Source: Maricaulis sp.
GTDB lineage: Bacteria; Pseudomonadota; Alphaproteobacteria; Caulobacterales; Maricaulaceae
Direction of reading: 5' to 3'
Assembly (NCBI GenBank): GCA_029251785.1
Contig: JAQXCQ010000047.1
Span: forward strand, 1-32,231
DNA length: 32,231 bases
The notes under the pieces were generated by a model. It ran no database searches. It was not told the DNA's origin and was given only the letters and a program-made list of their open reading frames with translations. The position numbers and the translations under genes were made by a program. The first letter of the stretch is position 1; the number at the start of each line of letters is the position of its first letter. Shown here piece after piece: positions 24,343 to 32,231 of the stretch.

Positions 24343-25743
24343 TTCCTCGGCCTCAGGCTTGGCTGGATCAAAGCTGACGGGCGCAGGTTCAATCTCCCGA
24401 AAACCGCGCGAGCGAACTTCATAGACCGCCAGGCCGCGTTCGATCTGGCCGTTCTGATGAAAGCGGAATAGCCCGTCGGCACCGTAAAAGCCTTCCGGGT
24501 TTTCCAGGGCCTCACGGGTAAATCCAGCTTCGCCGCCGTCCAGATGTGCGGCGAGCGCCATCGCGTCATAGGCAAGGCTGGCAAGGCGTGACGGTTCGTC
24601 GCCAAAGGCGGTTTCGTAGGATTCTTCGAAACGGTCCCGAACATTGAGATCCGGACCAGCAAACCAGCCGCCATACAGGGCAGGCTCGCGGAGCAGGGCC
24701 TCATCATTCCAAAGTCCGGTCCCAATAAAGCGGACGACAAGTGGGTCGACGGCCTGGCTGACCAAAAGCGGTCCAAGAGCCCGCAGGCGGACGCCTCCCT
24801 CAGGTAATAGAACTGCCTGGAACGGCGCATCGGGTGCGGGTTCCCAGGATGTGCGGCGCAATTTGCGCGCATCCTCGGCACTGACTTCTTCGAAAACTCC
24901 CTCAGCCAGACGCGATGCGGCACGTGACATCGCCTCGACATCGCCGGTGTAGAAAGATTCCGCAGAGAGTGCGCCAGAATTCAAATGGGCGTTGTCACGG
25001 AGAGAATTATAAACGGCCATTCCGTAGCGGTTTTGGGATCCAAGATAGGCAAAGCGCTCAACCCCCTGGCGCGATGTATATTCAACAATGCGAGCTACTT
25101 CTATTTCCGGTGGAAAGCTAAGCAGATAGACGCCGTCACCCGATATGGTCATATCGGTTGAAAATGCGACGACAGGTATGTTGGCCTCCCTCGCGACCTG
25201 TCCGGCGGCCGAAACAGAATGAGCAAAGAGCGGGCCGATGATAATATCGGCACCGTCGGCAATCGCACTTTCTGCGGCTGCTCGGGCCCCATCGGGCGTT
25301 CCCTGAGTGTCTTTCGGAATCATCAGAAGATTGCTGCCACCGCGTTCAAACAAGGCGAGCTCAGCGGCACGGAGTAGACGAAGTGATTCTGAGCGCGCGC
25401 CGGCATTGTCGCTGGAGAACGGCAAAAGCAATGCGACACGGGCCAAGTCGCGATCGGCCATGTGAGGCGGAATCAGCCCGGTCAGTTTGACCGGTTCCTC
25501 CTCGACGGGCATCTCTACCGGCGGCTCAATGATTTCAGGTGGTAGCTGAACAATTGGGCCGGGTGGGGGTGGCGTGTCCGTGGTGCCGCACGCTGTTAGG
25601 GCACCGGCCGCCGCCATGGCGAGAAGACGTTTCCCCCAGGCACGTCCGGCGTTTTTGTCTTTATTTTGACCTGAGACCTGCGCAAGTGTCGTGTCGACAC
25701 TTGGCTGAAGATTGAAAGCACGCAATGCTGCAAACGAAATCAT
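24295..25743 (-). CDS. Penicillin-binding protein activator, LpoA/LppC-type lipoprotein
   Basis: Outer-membrane lipoprotein related to LpoA, which stimulates the peptidoglycan synthase PBP1A in gammaproteobacteria. Lipobox LTAC has Cys52 as lipid site, preceded by GKRLLAMAAAG as the hydrophobic core. A Pro-rich linker (TDTPPPPGPIVQLPPEIIEP) spans the periplasm. The rest is a periplasmic-binding-protein-like fold with ARVALLLPFSS, ADIIIGPLFAHSVSAAGQVA and FAYLGSQNRYG. Compared with E. coli LpoA the N-terminal TPR-like domain is missing. The 50-residue N-region before the lipobox is unusually long; no better-placed start exists except Met at 25617, which would leave no charged N-region. Whether alphaproteobacterial members activate PBP1A is not established. 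Confidence 0.85.
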   Translation of the reverse strand: MISFAALRAFNLQPSVDTTLAQVSGQNKDKNAGRAWGKRLLAMAAAGALTACGTTDTPPPPGPIVQLPPEIIEPPVEMPVEEEPVKLTGLIPPHMADRDLARVALLLPFSSDNAGARSESLRLLRAAELALFERGGSNLLMIPKDTQGTPDGARAAAESAIADGADIIIGPLFAHSVSAAGQVAREANIPVVAFSTDMTISGDGVYLLSFPPEIEVARIVEYTSRQGVERFAYLGSQNRYGMAVYNSLRDNAHLNSGALSAESFYTGDVEAMSRAASRLAEGVFEEVSAEDARKLRRTSWEPAPDAPFQAVLLPEGGVRLRALGPLLVSQAVDPLVVRFIGTGLWNDEALLREPALYGGWFAGPDLNVRDRFEESYETAFGDEPSRLASLAYDAMALAAHLDGGEAGFTREALENPEGFYGADGLFRFHQNGQIERGLAVYEVRSRGFREIEPAPVSFDPAKPEAEELSALLDGEITDQLAR

Positions 25744-26647
25744 GACACATCCACCCAAAGATATTCGTGACAAGGCTATCCGGCATGTTGCTGGCGGGCA
25801 AGCATTAGCGCCCGGTCTTTATCTGGTCGCAACCCCGATCGGTAATATGCGCGATATTACGCTGCGGGCTTTGGATGTATTGGGTGCGGCGGATCTGGTG
25901 CTGGCGGAAGATACCCGTGTGACCCGGCGCCTGCTTGATGCGTATGACATCAAAGCAAAAGTTCGCGCCTATCATGATCATAATGCCGAGCGTGTCCGGC
26001 CAGACGTTCTGGAGGCCCTGGCAGATGGCGGGATCATTGCTCTGGTCTCTGATGCCGGTACGCCGATGGTTTCGGATCCTGGCTATAAACTCGCCCGATC
26101 CGTGATTGATGAGGGGCAGCACGTGATTGCAATTCCGGGCGCTTCCGCGGCGTTGACGGCGCTTTGCATCGCGGGTTTGCCCACAGACTGTTTCACTTTT
26201 GCAGGCTTCCCGCCCTCACGAACGCAGGCCCGTGAGACCTGGTTGCAGCGATATGAACGGGTGCCTGGCAGTCTGATTATCTATGAAGGCGCATCCCGGA
26301 TTCCCGCTGCGCTGGCCAGTATGGCCAAGGTGTTCGGCCCGCGCCCGGCAGCGGTTTGCCGGGAGCTGACAAAGTTTTACGAGGAAGCGCGTCGCGGCAA
26401 TCTGGAAGAATTGGCCGCACATTATGCAGAGGCGGGCGCACCGAAGGGCGAGGTTGTTATTGTGATCGGCGCTGCGCCGCCGGATGTCTGGGACAATCCG
26501 CGCATAGACGCTGCGCTGCGTGAAGCGATGATCAATTTGCGCGTGAAAGAGGCATCCGCCCGGGTCGCGGATGCCTCGGGCTGGACGAAACGAGACGTGT
26601 ATGCTCGGGCGGTCTCGCTCAAACACTCCGGCAAGGACGAGGCGTGA
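25742..26647 (+). CDS. rsmI: 16S rRNA 2'-O-methyltransferase RsmI
   Basis: Methylates the 2'-OH of C1402 in 16S rRNA in the decoding centre. Tetrapyrrole-methylase fold with the family motifs LYLVATPIGNMRDIT, LAEDTRVTRRLL, SDAGTPMVSDPGYKLA, AIPGASAALTAL and FAGFPPSR. The 301-aa length is normal. ATG 25742 overlaps the divergent LpoA-type ATG (shared CATG); TTG 25712 is a possible alternative. Neither has a clear ribosome site, hinting at a leaderless or unusual start. It overlaps yraN by 4 bases (GTGA). rsmI divergent from lpoA with yraN close by is the same neighbourhood as in E. coli. Confidence 0.95.
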   Translation: MTHPPKDIRDKAIRHVAGGQALAPGLYLVATPIGNMRDITLRALDVLGAADLVLAEDTRVTRRLLDAYDIKAKVRAYHDHNAERVRPDVLEALADGGIIALVSDAGTPMVSDPGYKLARSVIDEGQHVIAIPGASAALTALCIAGLPTDCFTFAGFPPSRTQARETWLQRYERVPGSLIIYEGASRIPAALASMAKVFGPRPAAVCRELTKFYEEARRGNLEELAAHYAEAGAPKGEVVIVIGAAPPDVWDNPRIDAALREAMINLRVKEASARVADASGWTKRDVYARAVSLKHSGKDEA

Positions 26648-27030
26648 CGCGGAGGCGAAAACGCGCAGAATTATGGGGTCGTTGGGCCGAGTATATTGCG
26701 ATCTGGTGGTTGCGGGCTAAGGGGTATCGCTTGCTTGAGCATCGAGCTCGCACCGCTGCCGGCGAAATCGACCTGGTCATGCGGCGCGGTGAGTTCCTTG
26801 TTTTTATCGAAGTGAAGGCCCGAGCGAATATTGAGTCGGCTCGCGACTCTTTGACGAAGAGGCAAAGGGATCGGATCATACGATCCGCCTCGCTGTGGCG
26901 GGCTCGATATTCTGGCTATAGCGATCTTCATTTTCGGTACGATATGGTGCTGGTTGCGGGCTGGCGATGGCCCGTGCATGAGCGCGCCGCATGGATTCCC
27001 GAGGGATACGGGGCGCAGGACTTATTATAA
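26644..27030 (+). CDS. yraN: UPF0102/YraN-family nuclease-fold protein
   Basis: A 128-aa protein of the YraN family, which has an endonuclease-like fold. Visible core: AGEIDLVMRRGEFLVFIEVKARA, with the Glu-Asp and Glu-x-Lys typical of PD-(D/E)XK nucleases (key parts GEIDLV and FIEVKAR), preceded by ELWGRWAEYIAIWWLRAKGY and followed by DLHFRYDMVLV. Biological role is unsettled. GTG 26644 overlaps the rsmI stop as GTGA, so translation is coupled. Its position with rsmI, an LpoA-type gene and a DolP-like gene repeats the E. coli yra cluster, although diaA (yraO) is missing. Confidence 0.93.
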   Translation: MTRRRKRAELWGRWAEYIAIWWLRAKGYRLLEHRARTAAGEIDLVMRRGEFLVFIEVKARANIESARDSLTKRQRDRIIRSASLWRARYSGYSDLHFRYDMVLVAGWRWPVHERAAWIPEGYGAQDLL

Positions 27031-27159
27031 CGCGTCGCGCTTATTTGGAGAATCTTCATCCCCTCGTAAGGGTATCAGGACAGAAAGATCCGTCAGCATT
27101 GCCGCTTGATTCGATTTGGAGCCGACCCTGGTGAAACCTCACCGCTTCGGGAGTAAAAG

Positions 27160-27828
27160 ATGAGTAAATTCAATAACCCAGCATCGGTAGGGGCTCACGG
27201 CTCAATCCGAGTGTTCGCTACCATGGTTTTGCTCTTGGCATTGGCCGGTTGCTCGACCATGCAAGAAGAACGCTCGATCGGCCGCGAACTTGATGATGTG
27301 AACGCGTCTCTGGCGATAAAATCGGCAATGATCCGCAATGAAGGCTATGCGCTGGGCGGTGTCGATGTTGAGGTGACAGAAGGCATTGCATTGCTCACCG
27401 GTACCGTGCCGCGTGAGGATGATAGTTTGATGGCCGAATGCCTGGCATGGTCGTCTGTCGCGGTCCGTGCCGTGGCAAATGAACTGCTTGTCGGGACGTC
27501 GGCCAGTATTCGAAATCGAACCAATGATGCCTGGATCACTCAAAATGTGCGTGGCCGGCTATTGACGGACCGCAGTATTCGGAGTGTCAATTTCAACGTC
27601 GAGACCTATGCCGGCAAAGTGTATTTGCTGGGCCTGGCCCGGACGCGCGGTGAGCTTGAGCGCGCCAGCACACACGCATCTCTCGTGGATGGTGTGGGTG
27701 AAGTGATCAGCTATGTGAGGGTTGTCGGTACAACAAGCACTTTGCCGTCTCGCGGGGAGCGACGCGCAGCCGCATGTGGTGGCGAGGCGACCCCCGCCCT
27801 TGATCCGGGTGATTTGGCACCCAATTGA
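27160..27828 (+). CDS. Double-BON-domain lipoprotein, DolP (YraP)-like
   Basis: Lipoprotein with lipobox LAGC (Cys31), hydrophobic stretch FATMVLLLALAG before it, and two BON domains at about 42-108 (SLAIKSAMIRNEGYALGGVD ... VEVTEGIALLTGTV) and 116-188 (ITQNVRGRLLTDRSIRSVNF ... VETYAGKVYLLGLA). E. coli DolP has the same design and supports outer-membrane integrity by binding anionic phospholipids near BamA. Length is 222 aa with a Pro/Gly-rich tail. GGGAG lies 7 bases before ATG 27160. It is 129 bases after yraN; the context strongly favours DolP-like rather than OsmY-like. The tail is not conserved in DolP. Confidence 0.85.
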   Translation: MSKFNNPASVGAHGSIRVFATMVLLLALAGCSTMQEERSIGRELDDVNASLAIKSAMIRNEGYALGGVDVEVTEGIALLTGTVPREDDSLMAECLAWSSVAVRAVANELLVGTSASIRNRTNDAWITQNVRGRLLTDRSIRSVNFNVETYAGKVYLLGLARTRGELERASTHASLVDGVGEVISYVRVVGTTSTLPSRGERRAAACGGEATPALDPGDLAPN

Positions 27829-27862
27829 GGCAGACAAGAAACGCCAATTCGGAGAATGTCAG

Positions 27863-28810
27863 ATGACAATGCGAGTCGCGGTCCAGATGGATCCAATCCA
27901 GGACGTCAATGTGGATGGCGACACCACATTTGCGATGATGGAAGAGGCGCAGGCCCGGGGTGCTGAGCTTTGGGTTTATCAGACCGAGCATTTGAGTTGG
28001 CTGGCAGGCCGCGTAACGGCGCGGGCGCGGCCGGTGACAGTCAAGCATGTTCAGGGTGATCACGCGACGCTTGGCGATGAAGTGTTACTGGATCTGGCCG
28101 ACGATGTGGATGTGGTTCTGATGCGTCAGGATCCACCGTTCGACATGGCCTATCAAACCGCTGCGCATTTGCTGGAATTACTCAAGGGGCAGACCCTGGT
28201 GCTCAATGACCCGGCCTGGGTTCGGTCAAGTCCGGAAAAAATCATCCCGCTTCTCTTCCCGGACATTATCCCGCCGACGCTGATCAGCCGTGACGAAGCC
28301 GCTATTCGCGCATTTCGTGAGGACTTCCCGGATACGATTATCAAGCCGCTTTACGGGAATGGCGGAGCCGGTGTTTTCCGGCTGAAGCCGGGAGATGGAA
28401 ATTTGAGCTCCTTGCTGGAAATGTTCTTTACTCAATCGCGTGAGCCGGTGATTGCCCAGGCCTTCCTTCCCGCGGTCAGTGAGGGCGATAAACGCATACT
28501 TCTGGTTGATGGCGACCCGGTCGGAGCGATCAACCGTGTCCCTCAAAAAGGCGAAACGCGTTCAAATATGCATGTTGGAGGTGTCGCTGAATCGTCAAGT
28601 CTTGATGCAGCAGACAAGAAAATATGTGACGCAATCGGACCTATGCTAAAAGACCGCGATCTTTTATTGGTCGGAATTGATGTAATCGGCGGTCGATTGA
28701 CCGAGATAAATGTTACGTCCCCAACGGGTGTTCAGGAGCTCAAGCGATTTTCCGGTGTTGATACTTGTTCTGTGTTTTGGGACGTGGTTGAGCGACGACT
28801 AATTTCGTAA
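27863..28810 (+). CDS. gshB: Glutathione synthetase
   Basis: ATP-grasp enzyme that joins glycine to gamma-glutamylcysteine to make glutathione. Signatures are VLMRQDPPFDMAYQTAAHLL, VLNDPAWVRSSPEKI, IIKPLYGNGGAGVFR (ATP loop), MHVGGVAESS and INVTSPTGVQEL (metal ligands and substrate). The 315-aa length is standard. ATG 27863 has GGAG 10 bases upstream; ATG 27869 is an alternative. It is 34 bases after the DolP-like gene and probably in that operon. Glutathione made here is the cofactor for glyoxalase I at 7386-7844. Confidence 0.97.
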   Translation: MTMRVAVQMDPIQDVNVDGDTTFAMMEEAQARGAELWVYQTEHLSWLAGRVTARARPVTVKHVQGDHATLGDEVLLDLADDVDVVLMRQDPPFDMAYQTAAHLLELLKGQTLVLNDPAWVRSSPEKIIPLLFPDIIPPTLISRDEAAIRAFREDFPDTIIKPLYGNGGAGVFRLKPGDGNLSSLLEMFFTQSREPVIAQAFLPAVSEGDKRILLVDGDPVGAINRVPQKGETRSNMHVGGVAESSSLDAADKKICDAIGPMLKDRDLLLVGIDVIGGRLTEINVTSPTGVQELKRFSGVDTCSVFWDVVERRLIS

Positions 28811-28825
28811 AAGTTATTCACACGC

Positions 28826-28854
28826 TTGACGTGCGAAACCACAACGTTCATTAT
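28826..28854 (+). promoter_or_regulatory. Possible sigma-70-type promoter upstream of comM
   Basis: TTGACG (28826-28831), 17-base spacer, CATTAT (28849-28854). The -35 matches five of six consensus bases and the -10 matches four, including the key second A and last T. It would give a long leader of about 150 bases before comM ATG 29013. The leader contains CGTTGTGGTT at 28939, inverted relative to AACCACAACG at 28837 in the spacer. Confidence 0.4.
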
Positions 28855-29012
28855 ATGTTTGCCTTATGTTTTTGGTTTGTTCTGCAAATTGTGGAAAAGC
28901 CAATGCAAATAGATAGTTAATGAATGGTGAATGAATATCGTTGTGGTTGAACGTGCCGTTCGCGCCGTCACACGGTTTTGAACCACCATTGTGATGACGC
29001 AGGATCACGATA

Positions 29013-30530
29013 ATGGCAGCTCGAACCGCATCGGTCGCGTTTGAGGGCGCTCGCGCCCAAGTCGTTGACGTTCAAGTTCAGACGGCGGGCGGAACGCAGC
29101 CGATCTTTTCGGTGGTCGGTTTGGCAGACAAGGCGGTGGCCGAGAGCAAGGAGCGTGTGCGCGCGGCCTTTGCGTGTATCGGATTGTCTCTGCCGTCGAA
29201 GCGATTGATTGTTAATCTGGCACCGGCGGATCGTCCCAAGGAAGGATCGCATTTCGACCTGCCGATCGCGATCAGCTTGATGGCGGAGCTGGGCATAATC
29301 CCAAAAGATGCCGCCGAGGAACATCTGGCGTTCGGTGAATTGGGGCTCAACGCCACGCTGGCACCGACACCCGGAGCACTGCCGGCGGCGGTCGCGGCGG
29401 GCAGTGCCGGGCTTTCTTTGATTTGCCCACAGGATAGTGGGCCCGAGGCCGCCTGGGCCGGGGGCGAATTACCGATCATCGCACCGGCATCGTTGATCCA
29501 GCTAATCAATCATTTCAAGGGAAGTCAGGTGTTGAGCCGCCCTGTTCCGGGCGAGCTCGTCGAAACCGATCGAGTGACAGACCTCAACCAGGTTAAGGGG
29601 CAGGAGGGTGCCAAACGGGCCTTGGAAATTGCGGCAGCAGGGCAGCACAATCTTTTGTTCATTGGACCACCGGGATCGGGAAAATCGATGCTGGCCGCTC
29701 GATTGCCAGGGATATTGCCACCCCTCGATGTCGAGGAATTACTGGATGTGTCGATGATCCACTCTGTTGCCGGTTTGCTGGAGCGGGGGCGGTTGACCCG
29801 TGATCGACCGTTTCGTTCGCCACATCATTCCGCCTCAATGGCGGCCATGGTGGGGGGCGGTACGAAAGCCAAGCCCGGCGAAGCCTCGCTCGCGCATCAT
29901 GGCGTGTTGTTTCTGGATGAATTGCCGGAATTCCATCCACAAGTGCTCGACAGTCTTCGTCAGCCCCTGGAAACCGGCTCGATCACAGTTGCGCGCGCGA
30001 ATGCTCATATTTCATATAATGCGCAGTTTCAGTTGATTGCTGCGATGAATCCCTGTCGCTGCGGTGGCGGCGGGCAGGATGGACAATCCTGTCGTAGAGG
30101 ACCCCGCTGCGCCGCGGATTACCAGGCGCGAATATCCGGACCGATGATGGATCGGATTGATTTGCGCATTGAGGTGCCAGCCGTGACGCCGGCGGATTTG
30201 GCGCTTCCTACGCCAAATCAGGGCAGTGAAGAGGCCTCAGAGCGCGTGGCCAATGCGCGGGCCGCCCAAAAAGCCCGGGGATATTTAAATGCACAATTGC
30301 CGCCGGATATCCTGGCTCATGTGGCCGAGCCGGATCGAGCGGGTGAAACTTTACTGAATCAGGCGGCGACAACCATGGCTCTGACGGCACGGAGTTATCA
30401 TCGTGTATTGCGCGTGGCCCGAACCGTGGCTGACCTGGAGGGGTCGGAAGCCGTCCAGCGTGTGCATATCGCCGAGGCACTTGCATCCCGTCGAGGTGGG
30501 GAGCGATTTGCGCCGGCGCTTACAGCGTAA
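29013..30530 (+). CDS. comM: ComM/YifB AAA+ ATPase (Mg-chelatase-like)
   Basis: Hexameric DNA helicase of the YifB/ComM family, which promotes branch migration in natural transformation and recombination. Lon-protease-like N-terminal domain at about 1-170 (FSVVGLADKAVAESKERVRA), then AAA+ domain with Walker A GPPGSGKS (218-225) and Walker B VLFLDELPE (about 298-306). It continues with RSPHHSASMAAMVGGG, the Cys-containing MNPCRCGGGG and SGPMMDRIDL, and the C-terminal domain TARSYHRVLRVARTVADLEG. The 505-aa length is full. Start ATG 29013 follows AGGATCACGATA. A short GC-rich hairpin (CGCGC-TGAA-GCGCG) lies just after the stop. Confidence 0.96.
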   Translation: MAARTASVAFEGARAQVVDVQVQTAGGTQPIFSVVGLADKAVAESKERVRAAFACIGLSLPSKRLIVNLAPADRPKEGSHFDLPIAISLMAELGIIPKDAAEEHLAFGELGLNATLAPTPGALPAAVAAGSAGLSLICPQDSGPEAAWAGGELPIIAPASLIQLINHFKGSQVLSRPVPGELVETDRVTDLNQVKGQEGAKRALEIAAAGQHNLLFIGPPGSGKSMLAARLPGILPPLDVEELLDVSMIHSVAGLLERGRLTRDRPFRSPHHSASMAAMVGGGTKAKPGEASLAHHGVLFLDELPEFHPQVLDSLRQPLETGSITVARANAHISYNAQFQLIAAMNPCRCGGGGQDGQSCRRGPRCAADYQARISGPMMDRIDLRIEVPAVTPADLALPTPNQGSEEASERVANARAAQKARGYLNAQLPPDILAHVAEPDRAGETLLNQAATTMALTARSYHRVLRVARTVADLEGSEAVQRVHIAEALASRRGGERFAPALTA

Positions 30531-30617
30531 GGGGCGCGCTGAAGCGCGATGCACCTACCGGCAAAAACTTCTGTTTTGGCGACAAGTCGTTAACTCGAAT
30601 CTTCTAGCTCGTTAATA

Positions 30618-32231
30618 ATGACATCTTCCCGACCGACGTCTCGTATTCCGGAGCCTGAACCGGCTGAATTGCTCAAGATCGCGCTTGATGCAACGCGAGA
30701 GCTGATGGTGATCCGCGGGCCCAGTGGAAGTGTCAGTTACGTAAATCATGCGTTTCTAGAAACGTTTGGGGGCCAGAAAGGGGACTGGATGGGACGATGG
30801 TTTTCCATGGCCCCACCGCGCTCTCGAGAGGAAAGCCGCCAATACGATATGTTGATGCGCACCGTAAATGGGGCTGCATGGATCGAGTGGGATGAATGTT
30901 TGCTGCCCGATGGCGGCGGCGTAATATCTGTTGGGCGAGATGTCACGACCCGCAGGGAAGCCCACGAAAGCATGGCGGAAACGCAACGCGCGAAAGCATT
31001 GTTTTTTGCCGCGGTGACACATGAATTAAGAACACCCCTGTCGGGCGCAATGGGAGTGTCACGGCTCCTGAAGGCGACCAAATTGGAGCCGGACCAGGCG
31101 GACTATGTCCGCTCAATTGCGGCATCGACTGAGCATGCACTGACGATGATTGATGATATTCTTGATCTCTCCCAACTCGAGGCGGGGAAGCTCCAATTGC
31201 GCCCCGGCGAGATCGATGTTGCGGCCATGGTGCGGGAAACGGTCGAGCTTGCCGCTCCAAGAGCGTATGAGAAGGACTTGGAGGTCGCGGTTGTATATGC
31301 CCCGGGATGCCCAGCTCGCATTACTGGCGACGCCGCGCGCCTCAAGCAAATCCTGTTCAACCTGATCGGCAATGCAGTTAAATTTACCCGAAAAGGCGGC
31401 ATTCGGATCGAAATTGCGAACAATCCGGGACCGGAGGATATACCGCGATTATCCATATCCGTACTCGATACCGGTCCGGGAATTAGTCAAACCGACCAGG
31501 AAACGCTGTTTGAGCACTTCGAGCGCGGTGCGGCTGAGCGGGAAGGCGCAGAAGGTGGAGCCGGCCTTGGATTGGCCATGGTGCGCAGGCTTGTGGAATC
31601 CATGAATAGCTCAATGGGGCTAGAGAGCGAACTTGGTCACGGGTCGAATTTCTGGGTCACTCTGGAATTACCGGTCATTGAGACTTGGCAACAGAGTCCG
31701 TTGCGCGGCCGACAATTGGCAGTGGCCAGCCGCAATGATGTTCTTCGGCAAGCCCTCGTCGATCAGTTGCGGGCTCTCGGGGGCGATGTAATTGATCTCG
31801 ATAATGGCGAGAATATCGCTGCCGCGTCCGGGCGTGAGCTGCTGCTTGATCATGCCTGGCGCGATGTTGCCGGAGACTGTCGAGCCGCGCATGTCTGGTT
31901 GATGGTTACGCCCGGTCAAAAAAATGATGTGATCGATGCATTGCCGGATCATGTGCAGAGTTGGATGGTGAAGCCCATTCGTCGTTCAACCTTGATTGAG
32001 CAGATCACAGGGCAACTCCCTGCGAATTCGGTTGGTGACGCAGAGGTCGACCGCAACCCAGACACGACCACACAAGCCTTGCTGGGCCTACATGTCCTTG
32101 TGGCCGAGGATGATCCGGTTAATGCGCTGATTGCCCGCAAGACACTCGAGCGCCTTGGTGCGCAAGTCACGGTCGCGGATTCCGGGCCCCGCGCAATTCA
32201 GACGCTCGAGACGGAACAATTTGATGCGGCC
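30618..32231 (+). CDS. Hybrid PAS sensor histidine kinase, open at right edge
   Basis: The frame is open from ATG 30618 to the last base (538 codons, no stop). Parts: PAS domain about 15-112 (LDATRELMVIRGPSGSVSYV, VGRDVTTRREA); dimerisation/phosphoacceptor domain with FFAAVTHELRTPLSG, His135; ATPase domain with N-box LIGNAVKFT (251-257 region), G1 DTGPG at 284-288 and G2 GGAGLGLAM; a degenerate receiver at about 363-470 lacking the acidic pair and phosphoacceptor but keeping VKP; then a true receiver beginning LHVLVAEDDPVNAL at 491, cut by the window end before its phospho-Asp. No membrane span, so cytoplasmic. No ribosome site is visible; TCGTTAA repeats and a GANTC site precede the ATG. Confidence 0.93.
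   Translation, partial: MTSSRPTSRIPEPEPAELLKIALDATRELMVIRGPSGSVSYVNHAFLETFGGQKGDWMGRWFSMAPPRSREESRQYDMLMRTVNGAAWIEWDECLLPDGGGVISVGRDVTTRREAHESMAETQRAKALFFAAVTHELRTPLSGAMGVSRLLKATKLEPDQADYVRSIAASTEHALTMIDDILDLSQLEAGKLQLRPGEIDVAAMVRETVELAAPRAYEKDLEVAVVYAPGCPARITGDAARLKQILFNLIGNAVKFTRKGGIRIEIANNPGPEDIPRLSISVLDTGPGISQTDQETLFEHFERGAAEREGAEGGAGLGLAMVRRLVESMNSSMGLESELGHGSNFWVTLELPVIETWQQSPLRGRQLAVASRNDVLRQALVDQLRALGGDVIDLDNGENIAAASGRELLLDHAWRDVAGDCRAAHVWLMVTPGQKNDVIDALPDHVQSWMVKPIRRSTLIEQITGQLPANSVGDAEVDRNPDTTTQALLGLHVLVAEDDPVNALIARKTLERLGAQVTVADSGPRAIQTLETEQFDAA

Overview
The window looks like the chromosome of an alphaproteobacterium of the Caulobacterales/Hyphomonadales/Maricaulales kind. The reasons are moderately high GC, housekeeping genes with alphaproteobacterial spellings (adenosine-kinase-type PfkB protein, GTG/TTG starts, FMN-type glutamate synthase), dnaK, dnaJ and dapB lying together, and hrcA-grpE next to rph and rdgB. 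The placement is inferred from gene content and order; no 16S is present. No tRNA, rRNA, CRISPR array, insertion sequence or prophage was seen.

Layout. 1-3007: tail of a glyoxalase-fold gene, the HslV protease subunit, and a membrane GGDEF-EAL c-di-GMP enzyme. 3108-5796: adenosine kinase, an orphan ATP-grasp ligase and endonuclease III. 5922-8570: an Ada-type methyltransferase, a small membrane protein, glyoxalase I and a WYL regulator. A 493-base gap follows, then a minus-strand heat-shock run read as dnaK - FkbM methyltransferase - dnaJ - 7-TM membrane protein - dapB (15043 down to 9064). Divergent from dnaK are a very small secreted eCIS-core (DUF4157) protein, an unknown lipoprotein and AlkB. 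An FMN glutamate-synthase-like membrane enzyme faces AlkB. hrcA-grpE (minus) is divergent from rph. Next comes a minus-strand group of a DUF2975 membrane protein, an HTH regulator and, upstream, a 38-residue membrane ORF with its own terminator. From 22577 to the end: rdgB-hemW, the LpoA/LppC-type lipoprotein (minus), rsmI-yraN-DolP-like BON lipoprotein-gshB, comM, and an open-ended hybrid sensor kinase.

How it works together. Proteostasis is strongly represented (HslV, DnaK, DnaJ, GrpE, HrcA). DNA and nucleotide repair is represented by Nth, Ada, AlkB and RdgB. Detoxification by glutathione is represented by GshB and GloA. Envelope and peptidoglycan functions are represented by the LpoA-type protein and the DolP-like protein, whose genes cluster with rsmI and yraN as they do in Escherichia coli.

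Most of the window is ordinary core genome. The items most worth a second look are the minimal exported eCIS-core protein at 15331-15750, the unannotated 38-aa membrane protein at 22281-22397 with palindromes upstream, the FkbM gene between dnaK and dnaJ with nested hairpins before it, the 89-base inverted-repeat element at 21267-21355, and the start codons of lpoA and rsmI sharing a single CATG.
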